Below are positions 43,263 through 52,493 of a stretch of DNA of 64,000 nucleotides, piece after piece. The DNA is taken from positions 6,761,501 to 6,825,500 of the forward strand of contig CP019636.1 of assembly GCA_002163975.1 (NCBI GenBank), read 5' to 3'. This DNA comes from Nostocales cyanobacterium HT-58-2 (GTDB lineage Bacteria; Cyanobacteriota; Cyanobacteriia; Cyanobacteriales; Nostocaceae). How positions within the stretch are numbered: position 1 is the stretch's first letter; each line of letters begins with the position of its first letter. Under the pieces are notes generated by a model, which was given only the letters and a program-made list of their open reading frames with translations, ran no database searches and was not told the DNA's origin. The position numbers were made by a program, and so were the translations under genes.

Positions 43263-44225
43263 TTAAAAAGATAGCTTTTGTGTCGATTGATGCCACCGTT
43301 CCCAAAAAAAACCTGCCACATTTGCTACCTGTGACATGAGAAATAATGTTGTTACGAACATCCCAGGTTGGCTTAACTTTTGGGATAAAGGATAAGACAG
43401 CAAACTGAAATAAAATGCAAAAGGCTCCACTTTGATGCGCTCATGCGTACGTTGAGATCTGCAAGCATGAAAGCAAAAAGCACCACGACCATAGTTGAAA
43501 TGCTGACGCCAGAAGGTAGGTAATGTAAGTTGATGAGCATGGTACACTTGAACTTCTGGAGCATAGATCATTTTGTAGCCATAATACAGCCAGCGATCGC
43601 AAAATTCTCGGTCTTCTCCCGCAGCTAGAGAAAAAGTTGTGTCAAAGCCGCCAACCGCATGGAAACGGTCTGCTGGCAAGGCAAAATTGTTGGAAGCAAA
43701 GAAGTTCGATTGTCCACAGCCAGTGTTGTAGTAATTGTAGAGATAATCAACAAGTACCTGGCTAGCAGTTGAATACAAATTGTTGGGGAGTGCGTTAAGA
43801 GTTCTTCCGCCAATCATGACATCTGGTGTTGTCGCAAAGCGAACAGCTAAAGTTATTAACCAGTCAACAGCAGGTGTACAGTCGTCATCAGTAAAGGCTA
43901 AATACTTACCTCGTGCTTGTGTTGCACCTGTGTTTCTTGCTGTTGCAGGTCCTGCATTAGTTTGGTGTATCAGTGTGAGATTCAGTGACTCCTCAAAGGC
44001 AGCAATCACAGATTCCAAAGGTATTTTGCTCCCATCGTCCACAACTATAACCTCAAAGTCTATGCGAGGATAGTCAAGACGAGTCAGCGACTCAAGACAG
44101 GTAACAAGTCGCTCAGGACGATTATAAGTAGGGATAATAATTGAGAAGAAAGGATGTTGTATTGAGACTTTCTCCATGATTTGACTAGGTTCTATGCTGT
44201 CGTTTTTTCCCATAATCAATACCAT
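43263..44225 (-). CDS. Family 2 glycosyltransferase
   Basis: The 320-aa protein has a GT-A domain: FFSIIIPTYNRPERLVTCLESL, VIVVDDGSK, NAGPATARNTG, the metal motif FTDDDCTP, and GEDREFCDRW as the acceptor-side motif. A hydrophobic segment near the C-terminus (MFVTTLFLMSQVANVAGFF) suggests membrane attachment. The start may be 44225 or the ATG at 44213. The sugar and acceptor are unknown. It is grouped with two other GT2 genes and a UGM-like flavoprotein. Confidence 0.9.
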   Translation of the reverse strand: MVLIMGKNDSIEPSQIMEKVSIQHPFFSIIIPTYNRPERLVTCLESLTRLDYPRIDFEVIVVDDGSKIPLESVIAAFEESLNLTLIHQTNAGPATARNTGATQARGKYLAFTDDDCTPAVDWLITLAVRFATTPDVMIGGRTLNALPNNLYSTASQVLVDYLYNYYNTGCGQSNFFASNNFALPADRFHAVGGFDTTFSLAAGEDREFCDRWLYYGYKMIYAPEVQVYHAHQLTLPTFWRQHFNYGRGAFCFHACRSQRTHERIKVEPFAFYFSLLSYPLSQKLSQPGMFVTTLFLMSQVANVAGFFWERWHQSTQKLSF

Positions 44226-44270
44226 TATGTAGAAATTTGAATATATGACCTAAATTTCATGCGTCAAACT

Positions 44271-45194
44271 TCATTCTCTAGCAGAAGTTGCTCCTGCTTT
44301 TAGTCTCAAAAATTCCCATGCACTCACATATCTAACAAAAAACATCACCATACAAACTTTTAATTTTTGCTCAACTCCTTGCAAACGAGAATCTAAAAAG
44401 GTATTCAAAATAAAAATTAAAGGAGGAACTAAATTTATTGCTAAGTTTATGAAAAATTTTAAATTTCGTTTCATCAAAGAATGCTCTTTTCGGTTTTGTA
44501 AATCATAAGCACCTCCCGCTAAGCGAATTGTTCGTTTATACAACTCTTCCCAAGAGTGTCTTGCTGGATGATTGACGCAGGTATCATCCGCATATACCTG
44601 TTTGTAGCCATGAACAAACACTCGTTGTCCCCAATCTAGATCACCATTTGATTTCAAGTGAGCATCAAAAAATCCTACTTGCTCCAGAACACTTCTAAAT
44701 GTAAAAAGATTTGCTGTAGCTCCATAATGACGCTGTTCTAAAAGTTGCTTTTGGGGAAAAGCTGTCATACTTTCATAAAGCTCTATAGGTGTAACTCGCT
44801 CTTTGTCTTTAAAAAAAATTTTGATTTTACCTGCAACTAAACCACAGTTAGGTACCTGCAATAAATGCTTCACACCCTTTTCTAGCCAATCAGGAGAAGG
44901 AACACAATCTGCGTCAGTAAAAGCAATCACTTCACCTTTTGCTAAGGATATACCCGTATTTCTAGCAGCATAAGAACCTGGTAAACTTTCATAAGCGTAG
45001 GAAGCTTGAGTAAATTCAGCAACAACTTCTGCAATATTTTCCTTTGAATCAGAAGCGTTATCAACAACAAGTACTTCATAAAAGCTTTGAGGATAAGTCT
45101 GGTTTTTTAAAGCTTCTAAGCAGATTTTTAAACGCTTAGTATCATTAAAAACAGGAATAATAACAGAAATAAATGGAGTAGATAGATGAACCAT
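44271..45194 (-). CDS. Family 2 glycosyltransferase
   Basis: The 307-aa protein starts FISVIIPVFNDTKRLKICLEAL, with VLVVDNASDS, SYAARNTG and the metal site FTDADCVPSPDWL. GDLDWGQRVF corresponds to the acceptor-binding ED/GD block. The C-terminus carries one hydrophobic segment (FFINLAINLVPPLIFIL). It lies in the minus-strand glycan cluster, 45 bp upstream of the preceding GT2 in transcription order. Confidence 0.9.
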   Translation of the reverse strand: MVHLSTPFISVIIPVFNDTKRLKICLEALKNQTYPQSFYEVLVVDNASDSKENIAEVVAEFTQASYAYESLPGSYAARNTGISLAKGEVIAFTDADCVPSPDWLEKGVKHLLQVPNCGLVAGKIKIFFKDKERVTPIELYESMTAFPQKQLLEQRHYGATANLFTFRSVLEQVGFFDAHLKSNGDLDWGQRVFVHGYKQVYADDTCVNHPARHSWEELYKRTIRLAGGAYDLQNRKEHSLMKRNLKFFINLAINLVPPLIFILNTFLDSRLQGVEQKLKVCMVMFFVRYVSAWEFLRLKAGATSARE

Positions 45195-45338
45195 CAGTTT
45201 ATTAATTTGAATAATTCATGACTTTCTCATTGCTTGGCACTCCTTTTAGTATTAAAAGGATATTTCGTTTGGGAAAAAGGGGAGAATAAATTTTTTCCTA
45301 TTGCCTCTCTACTCTTTTTCTACGTAGGCTCAGTGGCT

Positions 45339-46817
45339 CTATGATGTGACTGAAGTTAAATGGCTGTCTCTATCTAACACCCTTTTTGACCACTCCTGTT
45401 TTGTAAACTCTTCATGATAAGAACGTTCAGTATTGATATTCCACAAGTCGTGTTTTTCTCCCAAGATATTTTTCACTGCAAGCATCGCTGTTAACATTGA
45501 GTGGTCTTGGTTGTTATATCGATGCATCCCGTTACGACCAACACTTTGGAGATTATCGAAAGTTGTCAGATAATTTTTGATGACTTCAAGATGTTTTTGG
45601 TACTTCCCGTCATACACTGGATACGCTTTGTGTTGACGAATGACAACCCCATCTTCGACTTTGAACTGCTGATCTAATAAGCCTAGTTCGACAATTTCAC
45701 GAGTTGCCAAATCAATTAACTTTGTATCAGACATTTCCCAAAGTTCATCGCCCTGACTGCAAAAGTACTCCATCCCCAAGCAAGTCTTGCTTTGGTCAGG
45801 AACCATTGCTGGGCTCCAATTTTTAAAGTTTTGGATGCGTCCTACTTTGAACTTTGGGCTATGTATATAAATCCAGTTGTCAGGAAATAGGTGTTCTTGA
45901 TTAATAATCAGCGAGACAATCAAAAAGTCGCGATATTTCAGACCGCGTACTGCAGTCAAAACGTGTTCAGGCGCTGGAGGATCGAGCCGATGAAGCAGTG
46001 TAGTCACTGGCATTGTGGAGATAAAATTGTCACCCGAGATTTGTATTGTCTGATCGCCTTGTCTTGCAGTGATACTCTTGATACGACTACCTTGACGTTC
46101 TACACGGAGTACCTGAGTATTGAGAAGAACTGGACAGCCTTGACTTTCCACTTTTCGGTGAAATTGCTCCCACATCATCCCTGGTCCTAAAAGTGGGTAG
46201 TCAAATTCCTTGATTAAGCTTTTAGCATTTTGGCTGCCAAATAAAGCATTGATAACGGCTCTTTTGAGAGACATTCCTTGAATGCGTTGCGCCGCCCAAT
46301 CTGCGCCAATTTGAGTGCAAGGGATTCCCCAAACTTTCTCGGTGTAGGTCTTAAAGAACATTCTGTAGAGGCGACGACCAAAGCGATCGCTCACCCATTC
46401 TTCAAAAGTCTCAGGCTCTGGAGCAGGTTGCAGCTTTGCCTTGAGCTTTGCGTGGAGGTAGCTCAATAAGATAAAGAAACTTTGGTATATACCCAGATTC
46501 AACAGGGTGTTCAAGAGGGAGAGAGGATAGTTGAAAAATTTCCCTTGGTAATAGATTCGAGACAGACGCGGGACTTTGATGAAATCGTCTTCTAAAACTT
46601 CTTGCCAAAGCTGCTGCACTTGTTCAACTTTGGTGAAGAAGCGATGACCACCGATGTCAAAGCGATAGCCTTTGTACACTTCTGTACGGGATATTCCGCC
46701 AACTTTGTCGGCTTGTTCCAAGACAATTGATTTGAGACCCTGCTTAACTAGTTCGTAAGCAGCTGTGAGACCAGCTGGACCAGCCCCAATAATGACAACT
46801 GGATAGTAGTTTTTCAT
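45339..46817 (-). CDS. FAD-dependent oxidoreductase, UDP-galactopyranose-mutase-like
   Basis: The 492-aa protein starts with the dinucleotide motif VVIIGAGPAGLTAAYELVKQG, then EQADKVGGISRTEVYKGYRFDIGGHRFF, the signature of NAD(P)-binding flavoproteins related to UDP-galactopyranose mutase and protoporphyrinogen oxidase. Later landmarks are YTEKVWGIPCTQIGADWAAQRI, FDYPLLGPGMMWE and NGMHRYNNQDHSM. In glycan clusters these often modify or rearrange a sugar nucleotide; the true substrate is unknown. It is flanked by GT2 genes. Confidence 0.88.
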   Translation of the reverse strand: MKNYYPVVIIGAGPAGLTAAYELVKQGLKSIVLEQADKVGGISRTEVYKGYRFDIGGHRFFTKVEQVQQLWQEVLEDDFIKVPRLSRIYYQGKFFNYPLSLLNTLLNLGIYQSFFILLSYLHAKLKAKLQPAPEPETFEEWVSDRFGRRLYRMFFKTYTEKVWGIPCTQIGADWAAQRIQGMSLKRAVINALFGSQNAKSLIKEFDYPLLGPGMMWEQFHRKVESQGCPVLLNTQVLRVERQGSRIKSITARQGDQTIQISGDNFISTMPVTTLLHRLDPPAPEHVLTAVRGLKYRDFLIVSLIINQEHLFPDNWIYIHSPKFKVGRIQNFKNWSPAMVPDQSKTCLGMEYFCSQGDELWEMSDTKLIDLATREIVELGLLDQQFKVEDGVVIRQHKAYPVYDGKYQKHLEVIKNYLTTFDNLQSVGRNGMHRYNNQDHSMLTAMLAVKNILGEKHDLWNINTERSYHEEFTKQEWSKRVLDRDSHLTSVTS

Positions 46818-46851
46818 TAGGTAGATTTTTGGTTAGAAAATTCTTTGTTTG

Positions 46852-47910
46852 CTATTTACTTGAAGCGGTAGACACATTTGGTCTAGACGAAAACCATGAA
46901 GAGAACAGGTATTGAACTGTTCCTATTGCAAAAGCCAGACCACCGTATAGAAAATAAAACCAATGCCAAGGAATGACGCGAAGTGTAAACCAAAAACCGC
47001 GCTTGTGAAGGAAGAAACGATAAACGGGAAAATTGATAACGAGCAACAACAGGCTCAATGCAGCAGCAACTGCTGAAAATCCAATCCACCACGCAATACC
47101 AATCAAAGCACCTGCCAAGCAATAGACCAGAATGACACTAAGACGACTGGATACCCCCAGGTTGAGGTCATTTTGTAACTGTTGCTCGCGCCAAATCAAT
47201 TCAGTCCAAGGTAAGGCACGGTAAAAAAATTCCGCTCTCAACAACGAAACCGTATCCCAGCGTTTTAAATGCTTGACCAGCAAATCTTTGCACAAACGAA
47301 GCTTATAACCAGATTGTCTGAGTCGATAACCTAATTCAATATCTTCAATACAAGGTTTACGATAACTTTCGTCAAAGCCACCAACAAAAAGGAAAACCTC
47401 ACGACGTATAGCGCCACAAGCTCCCCAAAAGGTGAAAGCTTCCTCCCTGGCTGTCTGATGGGTGTAGTGGTGGAATAAGTTTTTATATTGAGATAAAAAA
47501 TTGCTTTCTGCTGGTGCGTCGTCATAGGAACCAATGAGAGCAGCTAAGCTCTGATCGCTGCGAAAAGCTTTTCTGACTTGGCTTACAGCCTCTTTTGATA
47601 TAGCGACATCAGCATCTATAAAAAAAATGATGTCACCTGTAGCAGCACGCGCACCTATGTTTCTTGCCCGTGCTGGTCCAGCATTTGTGGTCAATTTGAG
47701 TACTTTAACCCCAAATTCCTGAGCACTGCGCCAGGATTCATGATCGTCACCATCAACAACAACAATAATTTCCGTTGATGCAGGAGCATACTGAGTCAAA
47801 CTTAACAAACATCTACGGAAATTTTCGCCTCCTTTATAGACAGGAATAACAACAGAGATACTAGCCTCTGTAAGTGTGAATACATTTAGCGTTGTCAAAT
47901 TCATCATCAA
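46852..47910 (-). CDS. Family 2 glycosyltransferase with C-terminal membrane helices
   Basis: The 352-aa protein has ISVVIPVYKGGENFRRCLLSL, IIVVVDGDDHES, NAGPARARNIGARAATG, FFIDADVAI and CIEDIELGYRLRQSGYKL, a complete GT-A domain. Two or three TM helices follow (VILVYCLAGALIGIAWWIGF and AVAAALSLLLLVINFPVY, then PWHWFYFLYGGLAFAIGTV), so the enzyme acts at the membrane. It is the first gene of the cluster in the direction of transcription. Several ATG codons at the start make the exact N-terminus uncertain. Confidence 0.9.
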   Translation of the reverse strand: MMMNLTTLNVFTLTEASISVVIPVYKGGENFRRCLLSLTQYAPASTEIIVVVDGDDHESWRSAQEFGVKVLKLTTNAGPARARNIGARAATGDIIFFIDADVAISKEAVSQVRKAFRSDQSLAALIGSYDDAPAESNFLSQYKNLFHHYTHQTAREEAFTFWGACGAIRREVFLFVGGFDESYRKPCIEDIELGYRLRQSGYKLRLCKDLLVKHLKRWDTVSLLRAEFFYRALPWTELIWREQQLQNDLNLGVSSRLSVILVYCLAGALIGIAWWIGFSAVAAALSLLLLVINFPVYRFFLHKRGFWFTLRVIPWHWFYFLYGGLAFAIGTVQYLFSSWFSSRPNVSTASSK

Positions 47911-48443
47911 GGTTATTTAGCCTCTAGATTTACCTGGCAAACGCAACCCTATAAGTACTTGAAAGCTCTTTTCTACTCTAGTAGCAGATATCAAAAATAG
48001 TTTCCCTGGCTATCTTGGATTAATTGTTGCCATAATCCTTTAAGTAAATATGCTGAAAAGTATATTCTTTTCACGTCATTAATATTTATAACGTATAAAG
48101 TCTATAAGAACAAAGCAAGATTAAATTTTTACCTAATTTAGGAAAAACACTTATTTTATATGTTCATTATAGAGTATTCAGTAATACTAAAATCCACCAC
48201 AGAAACTATAAAAAGTTATACATTAACAAAAATCTATAAATTTTGATACAATACGCCATTGGGGAAAACAGTAACAGACATTCATAGCTTTCACAAACCA
48301 AAATCACAGAATACAGAAGCAAAACTGTACTGTATCTATCTGACAATCCATTACCATTTTGGCAAATTTTGGAAGGCTAAACCTGTGTTACTGATCACAC
48401 ATTTGCCCTGAAACTAACCTTGTATAGGAGAGATGTTAAAACT
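47911..48443. other. Divergent promoter spacer
   Basis: This AT-rich 533-bp region lies between the glycan cluster (minus) and prxQ (plus). No gene, RNA or strong hairpin is visible. Confidence 0.45.
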
Positions 48444-48881
48444 ATGCCCTTAGCAGTTGGTACCGATGCACCTGCATTCACCACCAAAGACACCAACGGC
48501 AACCCAGTCTCGTTGTCTGATTTCAAAGGTAAGACAGTGGTTTTGTATTTCTATCCCAAAGATGACACACCAGGCTGTACCAAACAAGCTTGTAGCTTTC
48601 GGGACGCCATTGACGAATACAAGAGCAAAGATATAGTGATATTGGGAGTCAGCGCAGATGATGAAGCCTCCCACCAGGCATTCACCCAAAAATATAATCT
48701 CAATTTTCCACTACTGACTGACACCGATAAAAGCTTGATTAAAGCATACGATGTTGATGGTGGTGGATATGCTAAACGAGTTACCTACGTGATTGATGGT
48801 GACGGCAAAATCATCAAGGTTGACTCTAGTGTCAACACATCTACTCATGCTAGCGATGTTTTAGCAGCATTGGGGCTATAA
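48444..48881 (+). CDS. Peroxiredoxin Q/BCP
   Basis: This thiol peroxidase reduces H2O2 and organic hydroperoxides. The 145-aa protein has the atypical 2-Cys BCP pattern with peroxidatic Cys45 and resolving Cys50 in DTPGCTKQAC, the SLSDFKGKTVVLYFYPKD strand and GKRVTYVID-like text AKRVTYVIDGDG. There is no signal peptide. The ATG at 48444 fits the family; an in-frame TTG at 48420 would add eight odd residues. AGGAGAG lies 12 bases upstream. Confidence 0.94.
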   Translation: MPLAVGTDAPAFTTKDTNGNPVSLSDFKGKTVVLYFYPKDDTPGCTKQACSFRDAIDEYKSKDIVILGVSADDEASHQAFTQKYNLNFPLLTDTDKSLIKAYDVDGGGYAKRVTYVIDGDGKIIKVDSSVNTSTHASDVLAALGL

Positions 48882-48986
48882 AAAGCTATTAGTCATTTAG
48901 GAGAATACAGAACCAGGTCTGATAACAAAAAGTTTTTGAGCCCTGAGTTCTGTTTTCTTGTTTTATGAGTTAAGTGCTAAGCACCT

Positions 48987-49373
48987 TCACTTACCTGATT
49001 GGGGTCTAATGACCCCAGGTGTAGTTATCTGAAAGCCTGGTTGATTTTGTTGCTGCTGAGTTTGATTTTGCCGAAACAATTGTTGTTGCTTTGCTTTGAA
49101 CGCAGCAGCGGCGTCATTCAGTTGTTGGTTTTGTTCATCCGCATTCAAAACCGTATTTCCTTGTTGAAGGCGATGGAATAAACTCCACATACCCATATTA
49201 CTCACCTCGTCGCTGCGGGGAGATAACGGATCGTTCTCTTGTGAATTTAGGTTCCCGAAAGGGTCTGAGCCAGATTGAGCCAAGCTAGGCTGAGAAAATA
49301 GTAAGGAAGCAAAGCCCATTCCAGCAATAGTAACTGCAAGTACTGGCTTGAGCGGTAAAAACGGTCTTTTCAT
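48987..49373 (-). CDS. Secreted/periplasmic Gln-rich protein, unknown
   Basis: The 128-aa protein has a clear N-terminal signal peptide: basic MKRPFLPLK, hydrophobic PVLAVTIAGMGFASLLF, and a probable cleavage site after PSLAQ. The mature part is hydrophilic (DPFGNLNSQENDPLSP) with a Gln-rich C-terminal half (KAKQQQLFRQNQTQQQQ). The ATG at 49373 is preferred to an in-frame start at 49385. I recognise no domain. It lies downstream of the ABC exporter genes on the same strand. Confidence 0.7.
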   Translation of the reverse strand: MKRPFLPLKPVLAVTIAGMGFASLLFSQPSLAQSGSDPFGNLNSQENDPLSPRSDEVSNMGMWSLFHRLQQGNTVLNADEQNQQLNDAAAAFKAKQQQLFRQNQTQQQQNQPGFQITTPGVIRPQSGK

Positions 49374-49471
49374 AAAAGCCTCCAAGAGTTTAGAAGCCCA
49401 CGCTGGTAAGAGCGTGGGAGTGTCAATCAGTTTTGACGTAAAAATCGGTCTAATTGAATAATGCTTCTATC

Positions 49472-50368
49472 TTAAGCAAGGGTTCGCCGTAATTGGGGTT
49501 GAATACTTAATAATGCAATAAGAGCAAAGCCAAGCAATACCAGCAATGCACCACCAAAAGTCACATCACCCCAAAAAGCATGCATCACTACACTATTTAA
49601 TCCCCAATCCTTATGAAGATATAAATAGCGGATTGGTTCAATCGCATAGCTCAGGGGATTGAGAGTTGCTAAAACCTGTAACCAATTGGGCATGAAGGAT
49701 AATGGAGCCAAAGCAGTGCTGGCAAACAAGAGTGGCAGGTTACTGACAAAGATGACTGCAATCAGTTCAATATGTCCAGGCAAGGCAAATGCTAAACCTA
49801 GGCTAATAGCAGTGACACCCAATGCCAAAAGGAAAACAATTAGGGCGATCGCACCCAAACCAGCTGCATCTGGTAAACCAGCCCCTAAAAATGCCGCCGC
49901 TGTTACAATCACTATTGCTTGCAACAAACTTTGACTGATAATAAAGATTGCCGAAGCCAAAACAATTGAAAACCGTGATACAAGCGGAGCTACCAACAAT
50001 CGATTCAAAAAGCCAAATTCGCGGTCAAACATCACAGGTAACCCAGCATTGAGTGCCCCAGCAAACGCAGTAAAAACAATGATACCTGCACTCAGAAATT
50101 GACCATAATTTGTGGTACTGCCAAATATCCCTTTTGGGGCATTTTGAAACAAAGCGCCAAACAGCACTAACCAAATCACTGGCTGAATAATACCCGCTAT
50201 CAAAGTCGAGGGACGCCGCTGCAACTGAATAAACAAGCGACGAGTCAAAGCAAGCGTCTCTTGTACAAATTCACTCAATACATTGGGAGTCGCATCAGCA
50301 TATGCTTGAGGTGATGCGACTTGCTGCCAATTTATATCTGATTTTGGAGGTAAAACAGTACCACTCAT
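49472..50368 (-). CDS. ABC-2-type transporter permease
   Basis: The 298-aa protein has about six hydrophobic segments and the ABC-2 (DrrB/NodJ-like) features: an N-terminal cytosolic segment ETLALTRRLFIQLQRRPSTLIAGIIQPVIWLVLFGALF, then PVMFDREFGFLNRLLVAPLVSR, and the LAPLSFMPNWLQVLATLNPLSYAIEPIRYL block. It forms an exporter with the ATPase encoded 72 bp upstream. Family members export drugs, lipids or polysaccharides. The ATG at 50368 (MSGTVLP) is preferred over 50386. Confidence 0.92.
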   Translation of the reverse strand: MSGTVLPPKSDINWQQVASPQAYADATPNVLSEFVQETLALTRRLFIQLQRRPSTLIAGIIQPVIWLVLFGALFQNAPKGIFGSTTNYGQFLSAGIIVFTAFAGALNAGLPVMFDREFGFLNRLLVAPLVSRFSIVLASAIFIISQSLLQAIVIVTAAAFLGAGLPDAAGLGAIALIVFLLALGVTAISLGLAFALPGHIELIAVIFVSNLPLLFASTALAPLSFMPNWLQVLATLNPLSYAIEPIRYLYLHKDWGLNSVVMHAFWGDVTFGGALLVLLGFALIALLSIQPQLRRTLA

Positions 50369-50440
50369 AAAAATTCGCTCATTCAAAGTTCAAAATTCAA
50401 AATGCTACGGTGGGCATTGCCCTTAACTCATTCACAGAAT

Positions 50441-51460
50441 CTAGCGCATAGCCTGCTTGCGTTCAGCTTTCGGATCGCGAGTTCCAGCCGCCGCCAATTC
50501 TGCATCCATCAAAGTTCGTCCTGTCGCAGCAAGATAAACATCATCCAAACTCGGTCGAGATTGGGCAATACCAAAAATTGGCAATCCAGAGGAATTTAGC
50601 GTTTGCTGAATGGTGATGAGAGCATCATTTTGTGGTGTCACGACCAAGTTGAGGGAATTCCCTTGAGCGCTATTAATAATCACTTCTTGAACAAACCACA
50701 AAGATTTCAGCAAATCTTTAGCCTGCTGAGCCTCCTCAATCGGCGAGAACTCTCGGATTCGTAAAGTAATGCGATCGCCCCCTACCCTATCTTTCAACTC
50801 CGAGGGTGTTCCTGTTGCAATCACAACTCCACGGTCAATAATTGCCACCCTATTAGCCAAGGCGTCAATTTCTTCCAAATAATGGCTGGTAATGAGTACT
50901 GTTGTTCCAGCTTCTCGCAACTTCCGCAAGAAATCCCAAACCACAAAACGGCTTTCTATATCAAGTCCTACCGTTGGTTCATCTAAAACCAAAACATCCG
51001 GTGCATGGAGTAATCCTGCTGCTAAATCTAGACGCTTGCGTAAACCGCCAGAGTAAGTCCCAGTCTTTTTATTTGCATATTCCTGCAAACCAAGTAACTC
51101 CAGCACTGCGTCAACTCGTTGTTTTGCCACTGCACCAGGTAAATGGTAAAGCGCAGCTTGCAATTGTAGCAGTTCACGTCCAGTCAGCACTTTATCTGGA
51201 GCGACTTCTTGAGCGACGTAGCCTAGCCTTTTTCTTGCGGCTCTTGGATTATCAACCACAGAGATGCCAGAGACTTCTATTTTCCCTGCATCCGGTGTTG
51301 TAAGAGTACACAAAGCACGCAGCGTGGTTGTTTTTCCTGCTCCGTTGGGACCAAGTAACCCAAAGATTTCCCCTGGTTCCACCTTAAAGGAAACATCCTT
51401 CACGGCTTCTACTGTGCCGTAGCGCTTTTTTAAATTTTCAATTAAAACGGCGGCAGCCAT
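50441..51460 (-). CDS. ABC transporter ATP-binding protein (DrrA-like)
   Basis: The 339-aa ATPase has Walker A GPNGAGKTTTLRAL, Q-loop YVAQEV, signature YSGGLRKRLDLAAGLLH, Walker B VLVLDEPTVGLD, and H-loop TSHYLEE. The C-terminal extension of about 100 residues (after VGGDRITLRI) matches the DrrA-type regulatory domain. It is cotranscribed with the permease that follows. The exported substrate is unknown. Confidence 0.94.
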   Translation of the reverse strand: MAAAVLIENLKKRYGTVEAVKDVSFKVEPGEIFGLLGPNGAGKTTTLRALCTLTTPDAGKIEVSGISVVDNPRAARKRLGYVAQEVAPDKVLTGRELLQLQAALYHLPGAVAKQRVDAVLELLGLQEYANKKTGTYSGGLRKRLDLAAGLLHAPDVLVLDEPTVGLDIESRFVVWDFLRKLREAGTTVLITSHYLEEIDALANRVAIIDRGVVIATGTPSELKDRVGGDRITLRIREFSPIEEAQQAKDLLKSLWFVQEVIINSAQGNSLNLVVTPQNDALITIQQTLNSSGLPIFGIAQSRPSLDDVYLAATGRTLMDAELAAAGTRDPKAERKQAMR

Positions 51461-51551
51461 GATAGTTTATCCTGACTATACAAATCTCAACAAATATATT
51501 TTCATTGTAGTTGAGTCCTGTTAGGCGAGGCGATCAAGTGGATGCTGCTCC

Positions 51552-52310
51552 CTAATCTTCTAAATTGGGTTGAGGTGGGGAGACATTCGCTAGGTAATTC
51601 ACTAAATCACTTGAACTGGAGAAATCCAATAACGCCTCAGCTAACTCTTCCAACTGAGTGATGGATAAGCTACGAATCTGCTGTTGTATCTCCGGCTCAA
51701 TTGCACCAAATCGACGTGTTAGCTGACGAAGAATCAGTTCTAGTGCCTCCTTTTTCTTTCCTCGTTCTTCTCCCTTTTGCAAAATGTCTTGGTAAATCAC
51801 AGATTCTTTCATAATTTCCTCTCTAAACAGATGTGTAATTAAATCTTTTTCAAACCTCAAACCAGCCAGAACCTGTACACAAGCTGATATATTCTGTCGT
51901 TCGTCCGTTTCCTCAATCATATCGACAGCAGCAGCGACTTGCTCTAATAAGTCTTCGGGTGAGTCGGTTCTCGCCAACGTCGCCAGTGGTAGAAGTGCAG
52001 GATTAGCCAGCAGCGGTGTTGGATCTTCCTCCCATATGCGAATAACGCGATACTCATGTCTGGTTTTCCTGTCCACATATTGAGTCTTAAAAACGATTTC
52101 TGAGGAAGTCGCTTGTAAGAAAATCAACACCTGCTCAATATCGCACCAGTATTGTCGTTTTAATCTTGTGTAGTAATCAAGCATCCGAAAATCAAGTGGA
52201 GGTGTAGATGCTGGTGAAGTTTGAAACTCTAAATGCAGAATTTTGTTGGAGATTTGCAAGAATGTCACCGAATCAGCGCGAATTGGTTCTAAGTTGAGTT
52301 CGGTTTTAAC
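51552..52310 (-). pseudogene. Rpn-family nuclease/transposase (DUF4351), C-terminal part
   Basis: This is the distal 252 codons of a gene split by the insertion element at 52311-53767. The frame begins VKTELNLEPIRADSVTFLQ and continues ILHLEFQTSP (the E-x-Q of the PD-(D/E)XK core), RMLDYYTRLKRQY, VIFLQATSSEI, then LAGLRFEKDLITHLFREEIMKESVIYQDILQKGEERG and a C-terminal DUF4351 segment (LELILRQLTRRFGAIEPEIQQQIRSL). Joined to the 32 codons at 53768-53863 it gives a normal 284-aa protein. An upstream methionine at 52778 opens this frame, but that added sequence is element DNA. Confidence 0.88.
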
Positions 52311-52493
52311 TGACGAGGGGTTCGGGGAGCTATAAGTCCCGCGCTGTATGCGTAGCATCAGCGTCGGGATACATGGACTCCCCGCGTCGATTGAGGGGTT
52401 CGTTTGCAAAGCATGCGCGAAGCGCGTTGCCCCGAAAATCGACATACTATCTATCGGTTCTAACGGAAGATGTAAATCTGTTAGAATGTCATC

